A stretch of 64,000 nucleotides of DNA, from NCBI RefSeq assembly GCF_003002825.1, contig NZ_PVTE01000005.1, positions 186,001 through 250,000 of the forward strand, in the 5' to 3' direction. This stretch comes from Spirosoma oryzae (GTDB taxonomy: Bacteria; Bacteroidota; Bacteroidia; Cytophagales; Spirosomataceae). The translations under genes and the position numbers were made by a program. The notes below the pieces were generated by a model. That model worked only from the letters and a program-made list of their open reading frames with translations, was not told where the DNA came from and ran no database searches. Positions 8,878 through 17,752 of this stretch are shown here, one piece after another. The stretch's first letter is position 1; the number at the start of each line of letters is the position of its first letter.

Positions 8878-8927
8878 AAGGGGGGGCTGGCAATCTAACT
8901 ATTAGATTGCCAGCCCCCCCTTCTTTT
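8878..8927 (+). terminator. Strong terminator after Dabb gene
   Basis: Perfect 20-base arms (8878-8897 and 8903-8922) around a five-base loop, with a run of seven G's pairing seven C's, followed by TTCTTTT. It insulates the arabinose operon from upstream transcription. Confidence 0.85.
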
Positions 8928-9015
8928 ACTACTGACTAGTTAGCCCAAAAAGGCTTAAAGTCCAGCTAATGCGCAATACGCCAAATACAAATATTCTGCT
9001 TTAGAATAGTACTTA

Positions 9016-9047
9016 TTGTATTGTGTAAATTTTACACTATATATTTG
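9016..9047 (+). promoter_or_regulatory. Promoter of the arabinose operon
   Basis: TATATTTG at 9040-9047 matches the Bacteroidetes -7 consensus TAnnTTTG, and TTG at 9016-9018 sits 21 bases upstream as a -33 element. It lies 35 bases before the regulator's ATG. No second promoter is obvious before the following genes, so this may serve the whole operon. Confidence 0.65.
9023..9037. promoter_or_regulatory. Putative AraR operator, perfect 15-bp palindrome
   Basis: GTGTAAA-T-TTTACAC is a perfect inverted repeat placed between the -33 and -7 elements, where a bound dimer would block RNA polymerase. The adjacent gene encodes an NrtR-type (NUDIX plus winged helix) regulator, so autorepression is the simplest reading. 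I found no second copy upstream of the other arabinose genes. Confidence 0.6.
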
Positions 9048-9081
9048 TTCGCCGAACTGCATCACTTCCTCTTTACGACAC

Positions 9082-9792
9082 ATGGATAGTTATTTGAACG
9101 GGCATCGGGTGCTGGTCGCTCTGGACTGTATCATCTTCGGATTCGATGGTAAGTCGCTCAAACTGTTGCTGATCAAGCGAAACTTCGAGCCCGAAGTTGG
9201 CAAGTGGTCGTTGATGGGCGGGTTTCTCGAAGAAAACGAGGCCTTACAGTCGGCGGCTTCCCGGATTTTGTTTACGCTGACGGGGCTGCACAACAACTAT
9301 CTGGAGCAACTACAAACGTTCGGTGCTGTCGACCGCGATCCCGTTGAGCGAACCATATCGGTAGTCTACTACGCACTGGTCACGATCGACGATCAGGACC
9401 CGGTTACGCTACAGGCCCATAACGCGTCGTGGATCGATCTGGCCGACAAGCCCGCCCTGATCTTCGACCACGATCAGATGGTGGAAACGGCCTTGCGTCA
9501 GTTGCGCTACAAAGCAGCCATGTATCCCATTGGCTTTGAATTACTGCCCGAAAAATTTACCGTTCCGCAACTGCACAAACTCTACGAAGCGATCTACGGC
9601 GTGCAACTCGACCGGCGTAATTTCAGCCGCAAGGTGATCGCTACCGAACTGCTGCGTGGTACGGGCGAAAAAGACGAAACATCGCTGACCAAGAAAGGAC
9701 AACTGTACGCGCTCAATACGGAGAAATACCAGGCCTACCTGAACGGCTATGCCACCTTTATGCCCGAGCTGGCTGAACTGGCGAAACCCTAG
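9082..9792 (+). CDS. araR: NUDIX-type arabinose regulator (AraR of the NrtR family)
   Basis: 236 residues from ATG 9082; an in-frame extension to 9016 would run into the promoter. The N-terminal half is a degenerate NUDIX domain (HRVLVALDCIIFGFDG, KWSLMGGFLEENEALQSAAS), in which the catalytic REXXEE box is replaced (SAASRILF), so it probably senses a sugar and is not a hydrolase. The C-terminal half (from about residue 150, FELLPEKFTVPQLHKLYEAI, NFSRKVIAT) is the winged helix of the NrtR family. In Bacteroides thetaiotaomicron a protein of this type represses arabinose genes and is released by L-arabinose (established knowledge). Being first gene of the arabinose operon supports the same role here. 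Confidence 0.85.
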   Translation: MDSYLNGHRVLVALDCIIFGFDGKSLKLLLIKRNFEPEVGKWSLMGGFLEENEALQSAASRILFTLTGLHNNYLEQLQTFGAVDRDPVERTISVVYYALVTIDDQDPVTLQAHNASWIDLADKPALIFDHDQMVETALRQLRYKAAMYPIGFELLPEKFTVPQLHKLYEAIYGVQLDRRNFSRKVIATELLRGTGEKDETSLTKKGQLYALNTEKYQAYLNGYATFMPELAELAKP

Positions 9793-9902
9793 CAAGTGCC
9801 ACACGAGTCATCCGGTCAATCGCTGGCCGACTCGGAATAAAAGCGATGCGCTGGCCTGCATCGGTACGATAAGCGAACCACCTAAAACAGTCTAACAGAC
9901 GC

Positions 9903-11897
9903 ATGTACGTAGTAACCAAGACGGTTGCCCTGCTATTGGCAACTGCCTGCATGACCCTCGCTCAGCCAACGCCCGTGCTCCGGGTTGACATGGCGAAACC
10001 CGTTGCGGAGATTCAGCCGACGATGTGGGGGGTATTTTTTGAGGACATCAACTTCGGAGCCGACGGTGGTATTTACGCCGAAATGGTCAAAAATCGCTCG
10101 TTCGAGTTTTTCAAGCCGTTGATGGGCTGGAAAGTCGAGGGAAAAAAGCGTACCGAAGGCGACGTGCTGGTACAAAACCGGGGCGATGAGAAAAGCAGCA
10201 ATCCCCGCTACCTGCGTGTAACCACCAATAACGCAGCTACCGGTGATCTGAGCCTGACTAACGAGGGTTTTCGGGGAATGGGCATCAAAAAAGGATTGCG
10301 CTACGACTTTGCCATGCTGTACCGCTACCCGTCGGCTGGTCAGGTAACGATGCGGCTGGACCTGCTCAACGCCAAAAACGAAGTCATTGGCACAGGTACA
10401 CTGAAGCCTGGTGACGCGACACCGGGACAGTGGCAGAAAGCGCAGGTTAGCTTCACGGCGACGGCCACCGAGCCGAAGGGTAAGCTGCGCATCGGGCTGG
10501 AAGGAACGGGCGTGATCGACCTGGATATGATTTCGCTGTTTCCTGAAGATACCTGGAAAGGGCGACCCGGTGGTATGCGGGCCGACATGGTGCAGATGCT
10601 GGCCGACCTGAAACCCGGTTTCGTACGCTTTCCCGGTGGCTGTATCGTAGAAGGGCACGATCTGGAACAGCGGTATCAGTGGAAGAAAACGCTTGGGCCG
10701 ATCGAAGACCGGCAATTACTGATCAACCGTTGGAATTTCGAGTTTGGACACCGCCCGGCCCCCGATTATTTTCAAACGTTCGGACTGGGCTTTCTGGAGT
10801 ACTTTCAATTGTGTGAAGACATCGGTGCGGCTCCGCTGCCAATACTGAACTGCGGCATGGCCTGTCAGTTCAACACCGCCGAACTGGTACCGATGAGTCA
10901 GATCGATCCTTACGTACAGGACGCGCTCGACCTGATCGAGTTTGCCAATGGCGACGTGTCGACGTCGTGGGGAAAAGTACGGGCGGATCTGGGACATCCC
11001 AAGCCGTTCAACCTCACGATGATGGGCGTCGGCAACGAAAACTGGGGGCCGCAGTACATCGAGCGACTGGCCGTTTTTCAGAAAGCGATCAAAGCCAAAC
11101 ACCCTGATTTTAAACTCATCTGTAGTTCCGGTACCGATCCCAATGGTGACCGGTTCGACTACCTGAACGGGAAGCTGCGGGCGATGAATGCCGATCTGAT
11201 CGACGAACACTACTACCGCCGTCCCGACTGGTTTTTGAAGAACGTTGGCCGGTACGATGACTACCCGCGTTCCGGCTCGAAAGTGTTTGCCGGCGAGTGG
11301 GCGGCTCAGAGCGACGATATCGCGAAGCCAACCAACAAAAACAACTGGCAATGCGCGCTGTCGGAAGCCGCGTTCATGACGGGGCTGGAGCGTAACGCGG
11401 CTGTTGTGCAGATGGCTTCCTACGCCCCGCTGTTTGCCAATGCCGACGCCTGGCAATGGACGCCCGACCTAATCTGGGTCGACAACCTGCACGTGTATGG
11501 TACGCCCAACTATTACGTACAGCAACTGTACTCGCGCAACAAAGGCACGAACGTACTGAATCTGACGGAAAACGGACAGGTGCTGGCCGGCAAAGACAGC
11601 CTGTATGCGTCGGCAGCCTGGGACAAAGCGACCAGCGAACTAATTCTGAAACTGGTCAACACGTCGGACAAATCCGTAAACCGGACGGTTCAACTTGCCG
11701 GAGCCAAAAAGCTGGCTAAAACGGGCACGCTGACGTTGCTGACGAATGACAAGCTGGACGCTGTGAATTCATTCGAGAACGCCACCGCCGTCAGTCCGGT
11801 CGACCGGCAGATTCCGGTCGATAGCAATCGGAAAACGGTCGCGCTGACGCTGGCACCCCGGTCGCTATCCGTCGTCCGCATTAAGGTTACGCCCTAA
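9903..11897 (+). CDS. Secreted alpha-L-arabinofuranosidase, GH51, with N-terminal carbohydrate-binding-like region
   Basis: 664 residues with signal peptide (VALLLATACMTLAQ). It removes terminal alpha-L-arabinofuranosyl residues from arabinan or arabinoxylan. The N-terminal VDMAKPVAEIQPTMWGVFFE begins the GH51 domain and is interrupted by a CBM4/9-like beta module (about 70-210: YLRVTTNNAATGDLSL, WQKAQVSFTATATEPKGKLR). The barrel then resumes with FVRFPGGCIVEGHDLE. Catalytic residues are visible: acid/base Glu379 in GVGNENWG and nucleophile Glu465 in FAGEWAAQ. A C-terminal beta-sandwich follows (LILKLVNTSDKSVNRTVQLA). It is the second gene of the arabinose operon, 110 bases after the regulator. 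Confidence 0.93.
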   Translation: MYVVTKTVALLLATACMTLAQPTPVLRVDMAKPVAEIQPTMWGVFFEDINFGADGGIYAEMVKNRSFEFFKPLMGWKVEGKKRTEGDVLVQNRGDEKSSNPRYLRVTTNNAATGDLSLTNEGFRGMGIKKGLRYDFAMLYRYPSAGQVTMRLDLLNAKNEVIGTGTLKPGDATPGQWQKAQVSFTATATEPKGKLRIGLEGTGVIDLDMISLFPEDTWKGRPGGMRADMVQMLADLKPGFVRFPGGCIVEGHDLEQRYQWKKTLGPIEDRQLLINRWNFEFGHRPAPDYFQTFGLGFLEYFQLCEDIGAAPLPILNCGMACQFNTAELVPMSQIDPYVQDALDLIEFANGDVSTSWGKVRADLGHPKPFNLTMMGVGNENWGPQYIERLAVFQKAIKAKHPDFKLICSSGTDPNGDRFDYLNGKLRAMNADLIDEHYYRRPDWFLKNVGRYDDYPRSGSKVFAGEWAAQSDDIAKPTNKNNWQCALSEAAFMTGLERNAAVVQMASYAPLFANADAWQWTPDLIWVDNLHVYGTPNYYVQQLYSRNKGTNVLNLTENGQVLAGKDSLYASAAWDKATSELILKLVNTSDKSVNRTVQLAGAKKLAKTGTLTLLTNDKLDAVNSFENATAVSPVDRQIPVDSNRKTVALTLAPRSLSVVRIKVTP

Positions 11898-11984
11898 ATT
11901 TTCTTCGCTCATAGGTTGGTAGTGCAAATGGGGGTGGGGCGTTGCTCCACTCGCTTTTCAACCGCCGACAAACTCCATCACTTC

Positions 11985-13649
11985 ATGAATCATCCTTACG
12001 TAATTGGCGTCGATTTCGGGACCGACTCGGTCCGGGCGCTGATCGTCGATACGCAAACCGGTCAGGCGGTTGGTACGCACGTGCATGAGTACGCCCGCTG
12101 GAAGCAGGGCCTGTATTGCGATCCGGCTACGTCGCAGTTCCGGCAGCATCCACTCGACTACCTCGAAGGTATCGAGGCAACCATCAAGGGCGCGCTGGCG
12201 CAGGCTCCGGCGGAGGTGCGCGGGCAGGTCGTCGGCATTTCGATCGACACAACGGGATCGACACCCGGCCCGGTCGATGAAACGGGACTGCCGCTGGCAC
12301 TTCGTCCCGATTTCGCCGAGAACCCGAACGGTATGTTTATCCTCTGGAAAGACCATACTGCCAATGCCGAAGCGGAAGAAATCAACAACCTGGCACACCA
12401 CTGGGATACCGATTACACCAAATATGTCGGCGGTATTTACTCGTCGGAATGGTTCTGGGCCAAGATGCTGCGTACCATTCGCGTCGATGCGGCCGTTCGG
12501 GAAAAGGCGTTCTCGTGGATCGAACATTGCGACTGGATTTCGGCGGTGCTGACGGGCAACACGAACCCGCTGACCTTGAAACGATCGCGCTGTGCAGCCG
12601 GCCACAAAGCCCTCTGGCATGCCGACTTCGACGGACTACCATCCGAAGAATTCCTGACCAAACTTGATCCGCTGCTGGCTGGTCAGCGCGACCGCTTGTT
12701 CCACGACACCTATACTTCCGATCAGGCGATGGGTACGCTGTCGCCGGAATGGGCGGAGAAGCTGGGCCTGTCGCCGGACGTGGTCGTGGGTGTCGGTGCG
12801 TTCGACGCGCACATGGGCGCTATCGGAGCCGAGATCGAACCGTACGCATTCGTCCGGATTATCGGTACCTCGACCTGCGATATTCTGATGGCCCCCAACG
12901 AAGAGATCGGCCACCGGCTGATTCGCGGTATCTGCGGACAGGTCGATGGGTCGGTAGCACCGGGTATGCTAGGTCTGGAAGCGGGTCAGTCGGCCTTTGG
13001 CGATGTCTACGCCTGGTTTGCCCGGCTGATTACTAAGCCCGTTCGCGAGTTGCTGGGCGATGACGCTGCTGATACGATGGCGGCCAAACTGATTCCGCAC
13101 CTGACCAGACAGGCCGAGCAACTGCCCGTCACACCGACCGATCTGATTGCGCTCGACTGGATCAACGGCCGCCGTACGCCTGATGCCAACCATACGCTGA
13201 AATCAGCCATTGCCGGGCTGAACCTGGGTACCGATGCCCCCCGCGTGTTCAAGGCGCTGGTGGAAGCCACGGCCTTCGGCTCGCGCAGTATCGTTGACCG
13301 CTTTATCGAAGAAGGTGTCCCCATTAAGAAGGTGATCGCCATTGGTGGTGTCGCCAAGAAATCGGTGTTCGTGATGCAAACGCTGGCCGACGTATTGAAT
13401 AAACCCATTCAGGTCGCGCAGGCCGATCAGGCGTGTGCGCTGGGTGCGGCTATGTGTGCTGCCGTTGCCGCTGGCGTGCACCCGACAATGGAAGCCGCTC
13501 AACAGGCGATGGGTTCCGGCTTCGACGCTGAATACCATCCCCGCCCGGAGCTGGTACCCATCTACGAGACGCTGTATCAGCGTTACCGGAAACTGGGTGG
13601 CTTTGTGGAAGGGGAATTCGCGAAAAACACTGAGTTCGTTAGTGCCTAA
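11985..13649 (+). CDS. araB: Ribulokinase
   Basis: 554 residues from ATG 11985; a frame extension upstream to 11916 lacks support. It phosphorylates L-ribulose to L-ribulose 5-phosphate with ATP. FGGY kinase features: YVIGVDFGTDSVRALIVDT (phosphate 1 loop), GISIDTTGSTPGPVDETGLP, WKDHTA with the catalytic Asp region, RCAAGHKALW, and near the end KKVIAIGGVAKKSVFVMQTL and ACALGAAMCAAVAAG (adenosine motif). Length matches bacterial AraB. It lies between GH51 and araA in the operon; a G/C-rich palindrome at 13670-13737 follows. Confidence 0.97.
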   Translation: MNHPYVIGVDFGTDSVRALIVDTQTGQAVGTHVHEYARWKQGLYCDPATSQFRQHPLDYLEGIEATIKGALAQAPAEVRGQVVGISIDTTGSTPGPVDETGLPLALRPDFAENPNGMFILWKDHTANAEAEEINNLAHHWDTDYTKYVGGIYSSEWFWAKMLRTIRVDAAVREKAFSWIEHCDWISAVLTGNTNPLTLKRSRCAAGHKALWHADFDGLPSEEFLTKLDPLLAGQRDRLFHDTYTSDQAMGTLSPEWAEKLGLSPDVVVGVGAFDAHMGAIGAEIEPYAFVRIIGTSTCDILMAPNEEIGHRLIRGICGQVDGSVAPGMLGLEAGQSAFGDVYAWFARLITKPVRELLGDDAADTMAAKLIPHLTRQAEQLPVTPTDLIALDWINGRRTPDANHTLKSAIAGLNLGTDAPRVFKALVEATAFGSRSIVDRFIEEGVPIKKVIAIGGVAKKSVFVMQTLADVLNKPIQVAQADQACALGAAMCAAVAAGVHPTMEAAQQAMGSGFDAEYHPRPELVPIYETLYQRYRKLGGFVEGEFAKNTEFVSA

Positions 13650-13669
13650 ACTTTACCGCACCAGTGGAT

Positions 13670-13737
13670 TACCCCCAACCCCCTGAAGGGGGCTTAGACC
13701 GCAAGTAAGCGCAGCCCCCTTCAGGGGGTTGGGGGTA
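13670..13737. repeat. G/C-rich palindrome between araB and araA
   Basis: Perfect 25-base arms (13670-13694 and 13713-13737) around an 18-base spacer. Each arm itself contains the shorter palindrome CCCCCTGAAGGGGG. It shares the CCCCTNNAGGGG core with the nested repeats at 42354-42667 and 43958-44132. There is no T-run, so it is more likely an RNA-stabilising or processing hairpin than a terminator inside the operon. Confidence 0.75.
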
Positions 13738-13790
13738 CCAGCAAAGAATTTAGAGCGGATCATCAAAAAATCATTCTACAACCGAATACA

Positions 13791-15281
13791 ATGCTTGATT
13801 TAAAACAGTACGAAGTCTGGTTCGTAACGGGCAGTCAGCACCTTTACGGCGACGAAACCCTGCGGCAGGTGGCCGACCACTCGACGCAGATCGCGCAATT
13901 CCTGAACAACAACGCGGCTGTGCCGGTACGGGTCGTTTTCAAACCGACCGTTACCCGGCCCGACGAGATTTACGCCATTTGTCAGGAAGCGAACGTAGCG
14001 CCGAATTGCGTTGGTGTGATTGCCTGGATGCACACATTCTCGCCCGCTAAAATGTGGATTCGGGGCCTTACCATCCTGAAAAAGCCGCTGTTACACCTGC
14101 ACACACAGTTCAACCGCGACATTCCCTGGTCCGACATCGACATGGACTTTATGAACCTCAACCAATCGGCGCATGGCGACCGGGAGTTTGGGTTTATGGT
14201 CTCGCGGATGCGAATGAATCGGAAAGTCGTTGTCGGCTACTGGCAGGACGAAACCGTACTGGCGCAAATCGGTGCCTGGACACGCGTAGCGGTGGCGGGT
14301 TACGAACTGAAAACATTGAAAGTAGCTCGCTTCGGCGATAACATGCGGCAGGTAGCTGTCACCGAAGGCGACAAGGTTGCCGCTGAAATGACCTTCGGTA
14401 TGTCGGTTAACACCTATGGCATCGGCGATCTGGTGGCGGTTATCAACCAAATGGCCGACGCCGATGTGGATAAACTCGTGCAGGAGTACGCAGATACGTA
14501 CACGCTGATGGACTCGCTGGTACGCGGTGGGGCGCAGCACGAATCCCTGCGCGATGCCGCCCGTATCGAATTGGGGCTGCGCGCCTTCCTGACCGATGGT
14601 GGTTTCAGCGCGTTCACCGACACCTTCGAGGACCTGCACGGGATGAAGCAACTGCCCGGTATCGCGTCGCAGCGCCTGATGGCTGATGGCTTCGGTTTCG
14701 CTGGCGAAGGCGACTGGAAAACGTCGGCGATGGTTCGTACGATGAAGGTAATGGCGGCTGGTCTGCCGGGCGGTAACTCGTTCATGGAAGATTACACCTA
14801 CCATTTCGATCCGTCGAACCCGCTCGTGCTTGGGTCGCACATGCTGGAGATCTGCCCCTCGATCGCGGCTGGGAAGCCGACCTGCGAAATCCATCCGCTG
14901 GGTATTGGTGGCAAAGAAGATCCCGTCCGGCTGGTGTTCAACGCGGGCGCGGGTCCGGCAATCAACGTGTCGCTGGTCGACATGGGTAATCGCTTCCGAC
15001 TGATCGTCAACGAGGTTGAAGCCGTCGAGGTCGCGCAGGCGCTGCCCAAACTGCCTGTGGCCCGTGCGCTCTGGAAGCCCATGCCCGACATGGTAACCGG
15101 CTGTGCCGCCTGGATTTACGCGGGTGGCGCGCACCATACCGTGTACAGCCAGAACCTGACGACCGAACACGTCGAAGACTTCGCCGAGCTGTTTGGCGTC
15201 GAGCTGGTCGTGATCGACAAAAACACCACCCTGCGTCAACTCAAAAACGAGCTGCGTTGGAGTGAGGTAGCGTATAAATAG
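13791..15281 (+). CDS. araA: L-arabinose isomerase
   Basis: 496 residues, the normal AraA size. It interconverts L-arabinose and L-ribulose with Mn2+. Characteristic segments: [20 protein letters not shown] at the start, [29 protein letters not shown]. The four metal/catalytic residues have counterparts: Glu in [10 protein letters not shown], Glu in [10 protein letters not shown], His in [10 protein letters not shown] and His in [10 protein letters not shown]. It is the central catabolic gene of the operon and is followed by a stutter palindrome before the second GH51 gene. Confidence 0.98.
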   Translation: MLDLKQYEVWFVTGSQHLYGDETLRQVADHSTQIAQFLNNNAAVPVRVVFKPTVTRPDEIYAICQEANVAPNCVGVIAWMHTFSPAKMWIRGLTILKKPLLHLHTQFNRDIPWSDIDMDFMNLNQSAHGDREFGFMVSRMRMNRKVVVGYWQDETVLAQIGAWTRVAVAGYELKTLKVARFGDNMRQVAVTEGDKVAAEMTFGMSVNTYGIGDLVAVINQMADADVDKLVQEYADTYTLMDSLVRGGAQHESLRDAARIELGLRAFLTDGGFSAFTDTFEDLHGMKQLPGIASQRLMADGFGFAGEGDWKTSAMVRTMKVMAAGLPGGNSFMEDYTYHFDPSNPLVLGSHMLEICPSIAAGKPTCEIHPLGIGGKEDPVRLVFNAGAGPAINVSLVDMGNRFRLIVNEVEAVEVAQALPKLPVARALWKPMPDMVTGCAAWIYAGGAHHTVYSQNLTTEHVEDFAELFGVELVVIDKNTTLRQLKNELRWSEVAYK

Positions 15282-15283
15282 AC

Positions 15284-15362
15284 TGATTGAGTGTTAGAAT
15301 GATTGAATGGAAAAGTGTCTTGACAACCTATTCAATCATTCTGTCATTCAATCACTCGATCC
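15284..15362. repeat. Stutter palindrome, GATTGAATG-word group, copy 1
   Basis: The left arm (15284-15310) strings together TGATTGAGTG, TTAGAATG and ATTGAATGG. The right arm (15328-15362) is the imperfect complement (ATTCAATCATTCTGTCATTC). The 17-base apex (around GTGTCTTGACAAC) lacks the GCGYCAGC octamer seen in other copies. Lies between araA and the second GH51 gene. Confidence 0.75.
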
Positions 15363-15380
15363 TTCCAACCTTCCCGAACT

Positions 15381-16922
15381 ATGAAAAAACTGTTTATCAC
15401 GCTATGGGTTGCTTCCCTCGCCATGCCCACCTTGGCGCAGAACAAGGCGACGGTCAACGCTGAGGGGGCCACGGTGACCATCAACCGGCATATCTACGGC
15501 CATTTTGCCGAACACCTGGGTCGTTGCATCTACGGCGGGTTTTACGTTGGCGACAACAATAAGACCATCCCGAACAAAAACGGGGTACGGCTCGACGTGG
15601 TCGACGCGCTGAAGAAGATGAAAATTCCGAATCTGCGGTGGCCGGGCGGCTGCTTCGCCGATACCTATCACTGGAAAGACGGTATCGGTCCGAAGGCGAA
15701 ACGCCCGAAGATCGTGAATACCTGGTGGGGGGGCGTTACGGAAGATAACAGCTTCGGTACGCACGACTTCCTGAATATGTGCGAGCTGCTGGGCACCGAG
15801 CCGTACCTGGCGGGTAACGTCGGGAGTGGTACCGTGCAGGACCTCAGCGAATGGGTGCAGTACGTCAACTTCCCCAGCAATAGTCCGATGTCGAACCTGC
15901 GGCAACAGAACGGTCGCCAGAAACCCTGGAACGTGAAATTCTGGGGTGTCGGCAACGAAGCCTGGGGCTGCGGAGGAAACATGAAGCCTGACTACTACGC
16001 CAACATCTACCGGCAGTACAGCACGTTCATGAACAGTCAGGTCGGTACCGAAAAGATCTTCCGCATCGCGTCGGGGGCCAGCTCCGACGATTTCAACTGG
16101 ACCGAAACGCTGATGAAGAACATTCCCGGCAGCATGGTCGAAGGGGTCGCGCTGCACCACTACTCGGTATTCGGCTGGGGCGAAAATGCAAAGGGCTCGG
16201 CCACGGAATTTACCGAAACCGACTACGCCCACACGATGAACGAAGCCCTGAAAATGGACGAGTTCGTGCAGAAGCATTCCGACATCATGGACAAGTACGA
16301 CCCGAAGAAAAAGGTCGCGCTGGTCGTCGACGAGTGGGGGGCGTGGTACAACGTCGAGCCGGGTACGAATCCGGGTTTTCTCTTTCAGCAGAACACCATG
16401 CGCGATGCCGTACTGGCGGGGGCTACGCTCAATATTTTCCACAAGCACGCCGAACGGGTTCGGATGGCGAATCTGGCGCAGGCGATCAACGTACTACAAG
16501 CCGTTATCCTGACTGATGGGCCGAAGATGCTGCTGACGCCGACCTATCACGTGCTGGAGATGTACAACGTCCACCAGGATGCGACGATGCTGCCCGTCGA
16601 CGTGAAAGCGGACGAATACAAAGTGGGTGAGTACAAACTCCCCGCCGTATCGGTTTCGGCCTCGCGCGACAAAGCCGGAAAAACACACATCTCGCTGGTC
16701 AACATCGACGCGGGTAAGCCGCAGACGATCACGGTAAACCTGAAAGGCATCAGCGCGAAAAGCGTATCGGGCCGGATTCTGACGTCGGCTAAAGTGCAGG
16801 ACTATAACACCTTCGCCCAGCCGAACAAAGTGAAACCCGCGCCTTTCTCCGGTGCCAAACTCACCGGCGACGAACTAACGGTTACGCTGCCCCCGGTGTC
16901 GGTGGTGGTGTTGGAAATGTAG
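15381..16922 (+). CDS. Secreted alpha-L-arabinofuranosidase, GH51 (short form)
   Basis: 513 residues with signal peptide (LFITLWVASLAMPTLAQ). Compared with the first GH51 it lacks the inserted binding module and matches the compact AbfA type active on arabino-oligosaccharides. GH51 signatures: INRHIYGHFAEHLGRCIYGG at the start, NLRWPGGCFADTYHWKDGIG, acid/base Glu193 in GVGNEAWGCGG, and nucleophile Glu318 in LVVDEWGAWYN. The C-terminal part (VSASRDKAGKTHISLVNIDA) is the usual beta-sandwich. The signal peptide places it in the periplasm, where it would work on imported oligomers. Stutter palindromes flank it on both sides. Confidence 0.95.
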   Translation: MKKLFITLWVASLAMPTLAQNKATVNAEGATVTINRHIYGHFAEHLGRCIYGGFYVGDNNKTIPNKNGVRLDVVDALKKMKIPNLRWPGGCFADTYHWKDGIGPKAKRPKIVNTWWGGVTEDNSFGTHDFLNMCELLGTEPYLAGNVGSGTVQDLSEWVQYVNFPSNSPMSNLRQQNGRQKPWNVKFWGVGNEAWGCGGNMKPDYYANIYRQYSTFMNSQVGTEKIFRIASGASSDDFNWTETLMKNIPGSMVEGVALHHYSVFGWGENAKGSATEFTETDYAHTMNEALKMDEFVQKHSDIMDKYDPKKKVALVVDEWGAWYNVEPGTNPGFLFQQNTMRDAVLAGATLNIFHKHAERVRMANLAQAINVLQAVILTDGPKMLLTPTYHVLEMYNVHQDATMLPVDVKADEYKVGEYKLPAVSVSASRDKAGKTHISLVNIDAGKPQTITVNLKGISAKSVSGRILTSAKVQDYNTFAQPNKVKPAPFSGAKLTGDELTVTLPPVSVVVLEM

Positions 16923-17016
16923 AATGACAGAGTGATTGAATAAGCTGACGCGCAATTGAACTGATGCATACTTAATCATTCTATCACTCATTCATTCTAT
17001 CACTCAATCATTGAAC
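16922..17016. repeat. Stutter palindrome, GATTGAATG-word group, copy 2
   Basis: Starts at the last base of the GH51 stop codon. Left arm AATGACAGAGTGATTGAATA (16923-16942), apex with GCTGACGCGCA at 16944-16954 (reverse complement contains GCGTCAGC), right arm about 16971-17016 made of TCATTCTATCACTCA-type words. The right arm is roughly twice the left, so pairing slips. It ends one base before the araD ATG. Confidence 0.75.
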
Positions 17017-17017
17017 C

Positions 17018-17716
17018 ATGTACAAAGATCTCCAAGACGAATGCTACGAGGCTAACATGCAGCTGCCCGAGTTGGGGCTGGTGCTGTTTACGTTTGGTAA
17101 CGTCAGCGCTGTCGATCGCGACAAAGCCGTATTTGCCATTAAGCCCAGCGGGGTGCCGTACGCCCTGCTCAAACCCGAAGACATCGTTATCTGCGACTAC
17201 GACGCGAAGATCGTTGCCGGTACCATGCGCCCTTCGTCGGATACGAAAACGCATGCGCTTTTGTATAAAACCTGGGACGACATTGGCGGTATCACGCACA
17301 CGCACAGCACCTATGCCGTGGCCTGGGCGCAAGCGGGTATGGACATCCCCATCTTCGGAACGACCCACGCCGACCACACCCACCAGGATATTCCCTGTGC
17401 CCCGGTACTGACCGATGCGATGATTCAGGGCGACTATGAGCACGAAACCGGCAACCAGATTTTCGACGTGTTCCGGGAAAAAGGACTGTCGCACAAGGAA
17501 GTCGAGATGGTGCTGCTGCAAAATCACGGTCCGTTCACCTGGGGGAAAACGGCTGAGAAATCGGTCTACAACGCGGCCGTGCTGGAAGAAGTAGCCCGCA
17601 TGGCGTACATGACGCTGGCGATCAACCCCGAGACGCCCCGCATCAAAGACACGCTGCGGATGAAGCACTACGAGCGTAAGCACGGCAAAGACGCCTATTA
17701 CGGACAGGGCTGCTAA
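17018..17716 (+). CDS. araD: L-ribulose-5-phosphate 4-epimerase
   Basis: 232 residues, matching E. coli AraD. It epimerises L-ribulose 5-phosphate to D-xylulose 5-phosphate, which feeds the pentose phosphate pathway. Class II aldolase fold features: LVLFTFGNVSAVDRDKAVFA, IKPSGVPYALLKPEDIVICD, RPSSDTKTHALLYK, then the zinc histidines in GGITHTHSTYAVAWAQ, and a third in LLQNHGPFTWGK. It follows the GH51 gene after a stutter palindrome and precedes the symporter by 36 bases, which suggests tight co-expression of the last two genes. Confidence 0.97.
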   Translation: MYKDLQDECYEANMQLPELGLVLFTFGNVSAVDRDKAVFAIKPSGVPYALLKPEDIVICDYDAKIVAGTMRPSSDTKTHALLYKTWDDIGGITHTHSTYAVAWAQAGMDIPIFGTTHADHTHQDIPCAPVLTDAMIQGDYEHETGNQIFDVFREKGLSHKEVEMVLLQNHGPFTWGKTAEKSVYNAAVLEEVARMAYMTLAINPETPRIKDTLRMKHYERKHGKDAYYGQGC

Positions 17717-17752
17717 TGAGCCACACCGTCGACCATTCCTAAACCTTTCTTT

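Noticed and set aside
9933-11456. Two long minus-strand frames inside the GH51 gene
   Set aside because: The plus-strand frame carries the GH51 catalytic motifs over the full length; the antisense frames show no family resemblance.
14091-15239. 382-codon minus-strand open frame across araA
   Set aside because: Antisense shadow of araA, same compositional bias, no signal or family.
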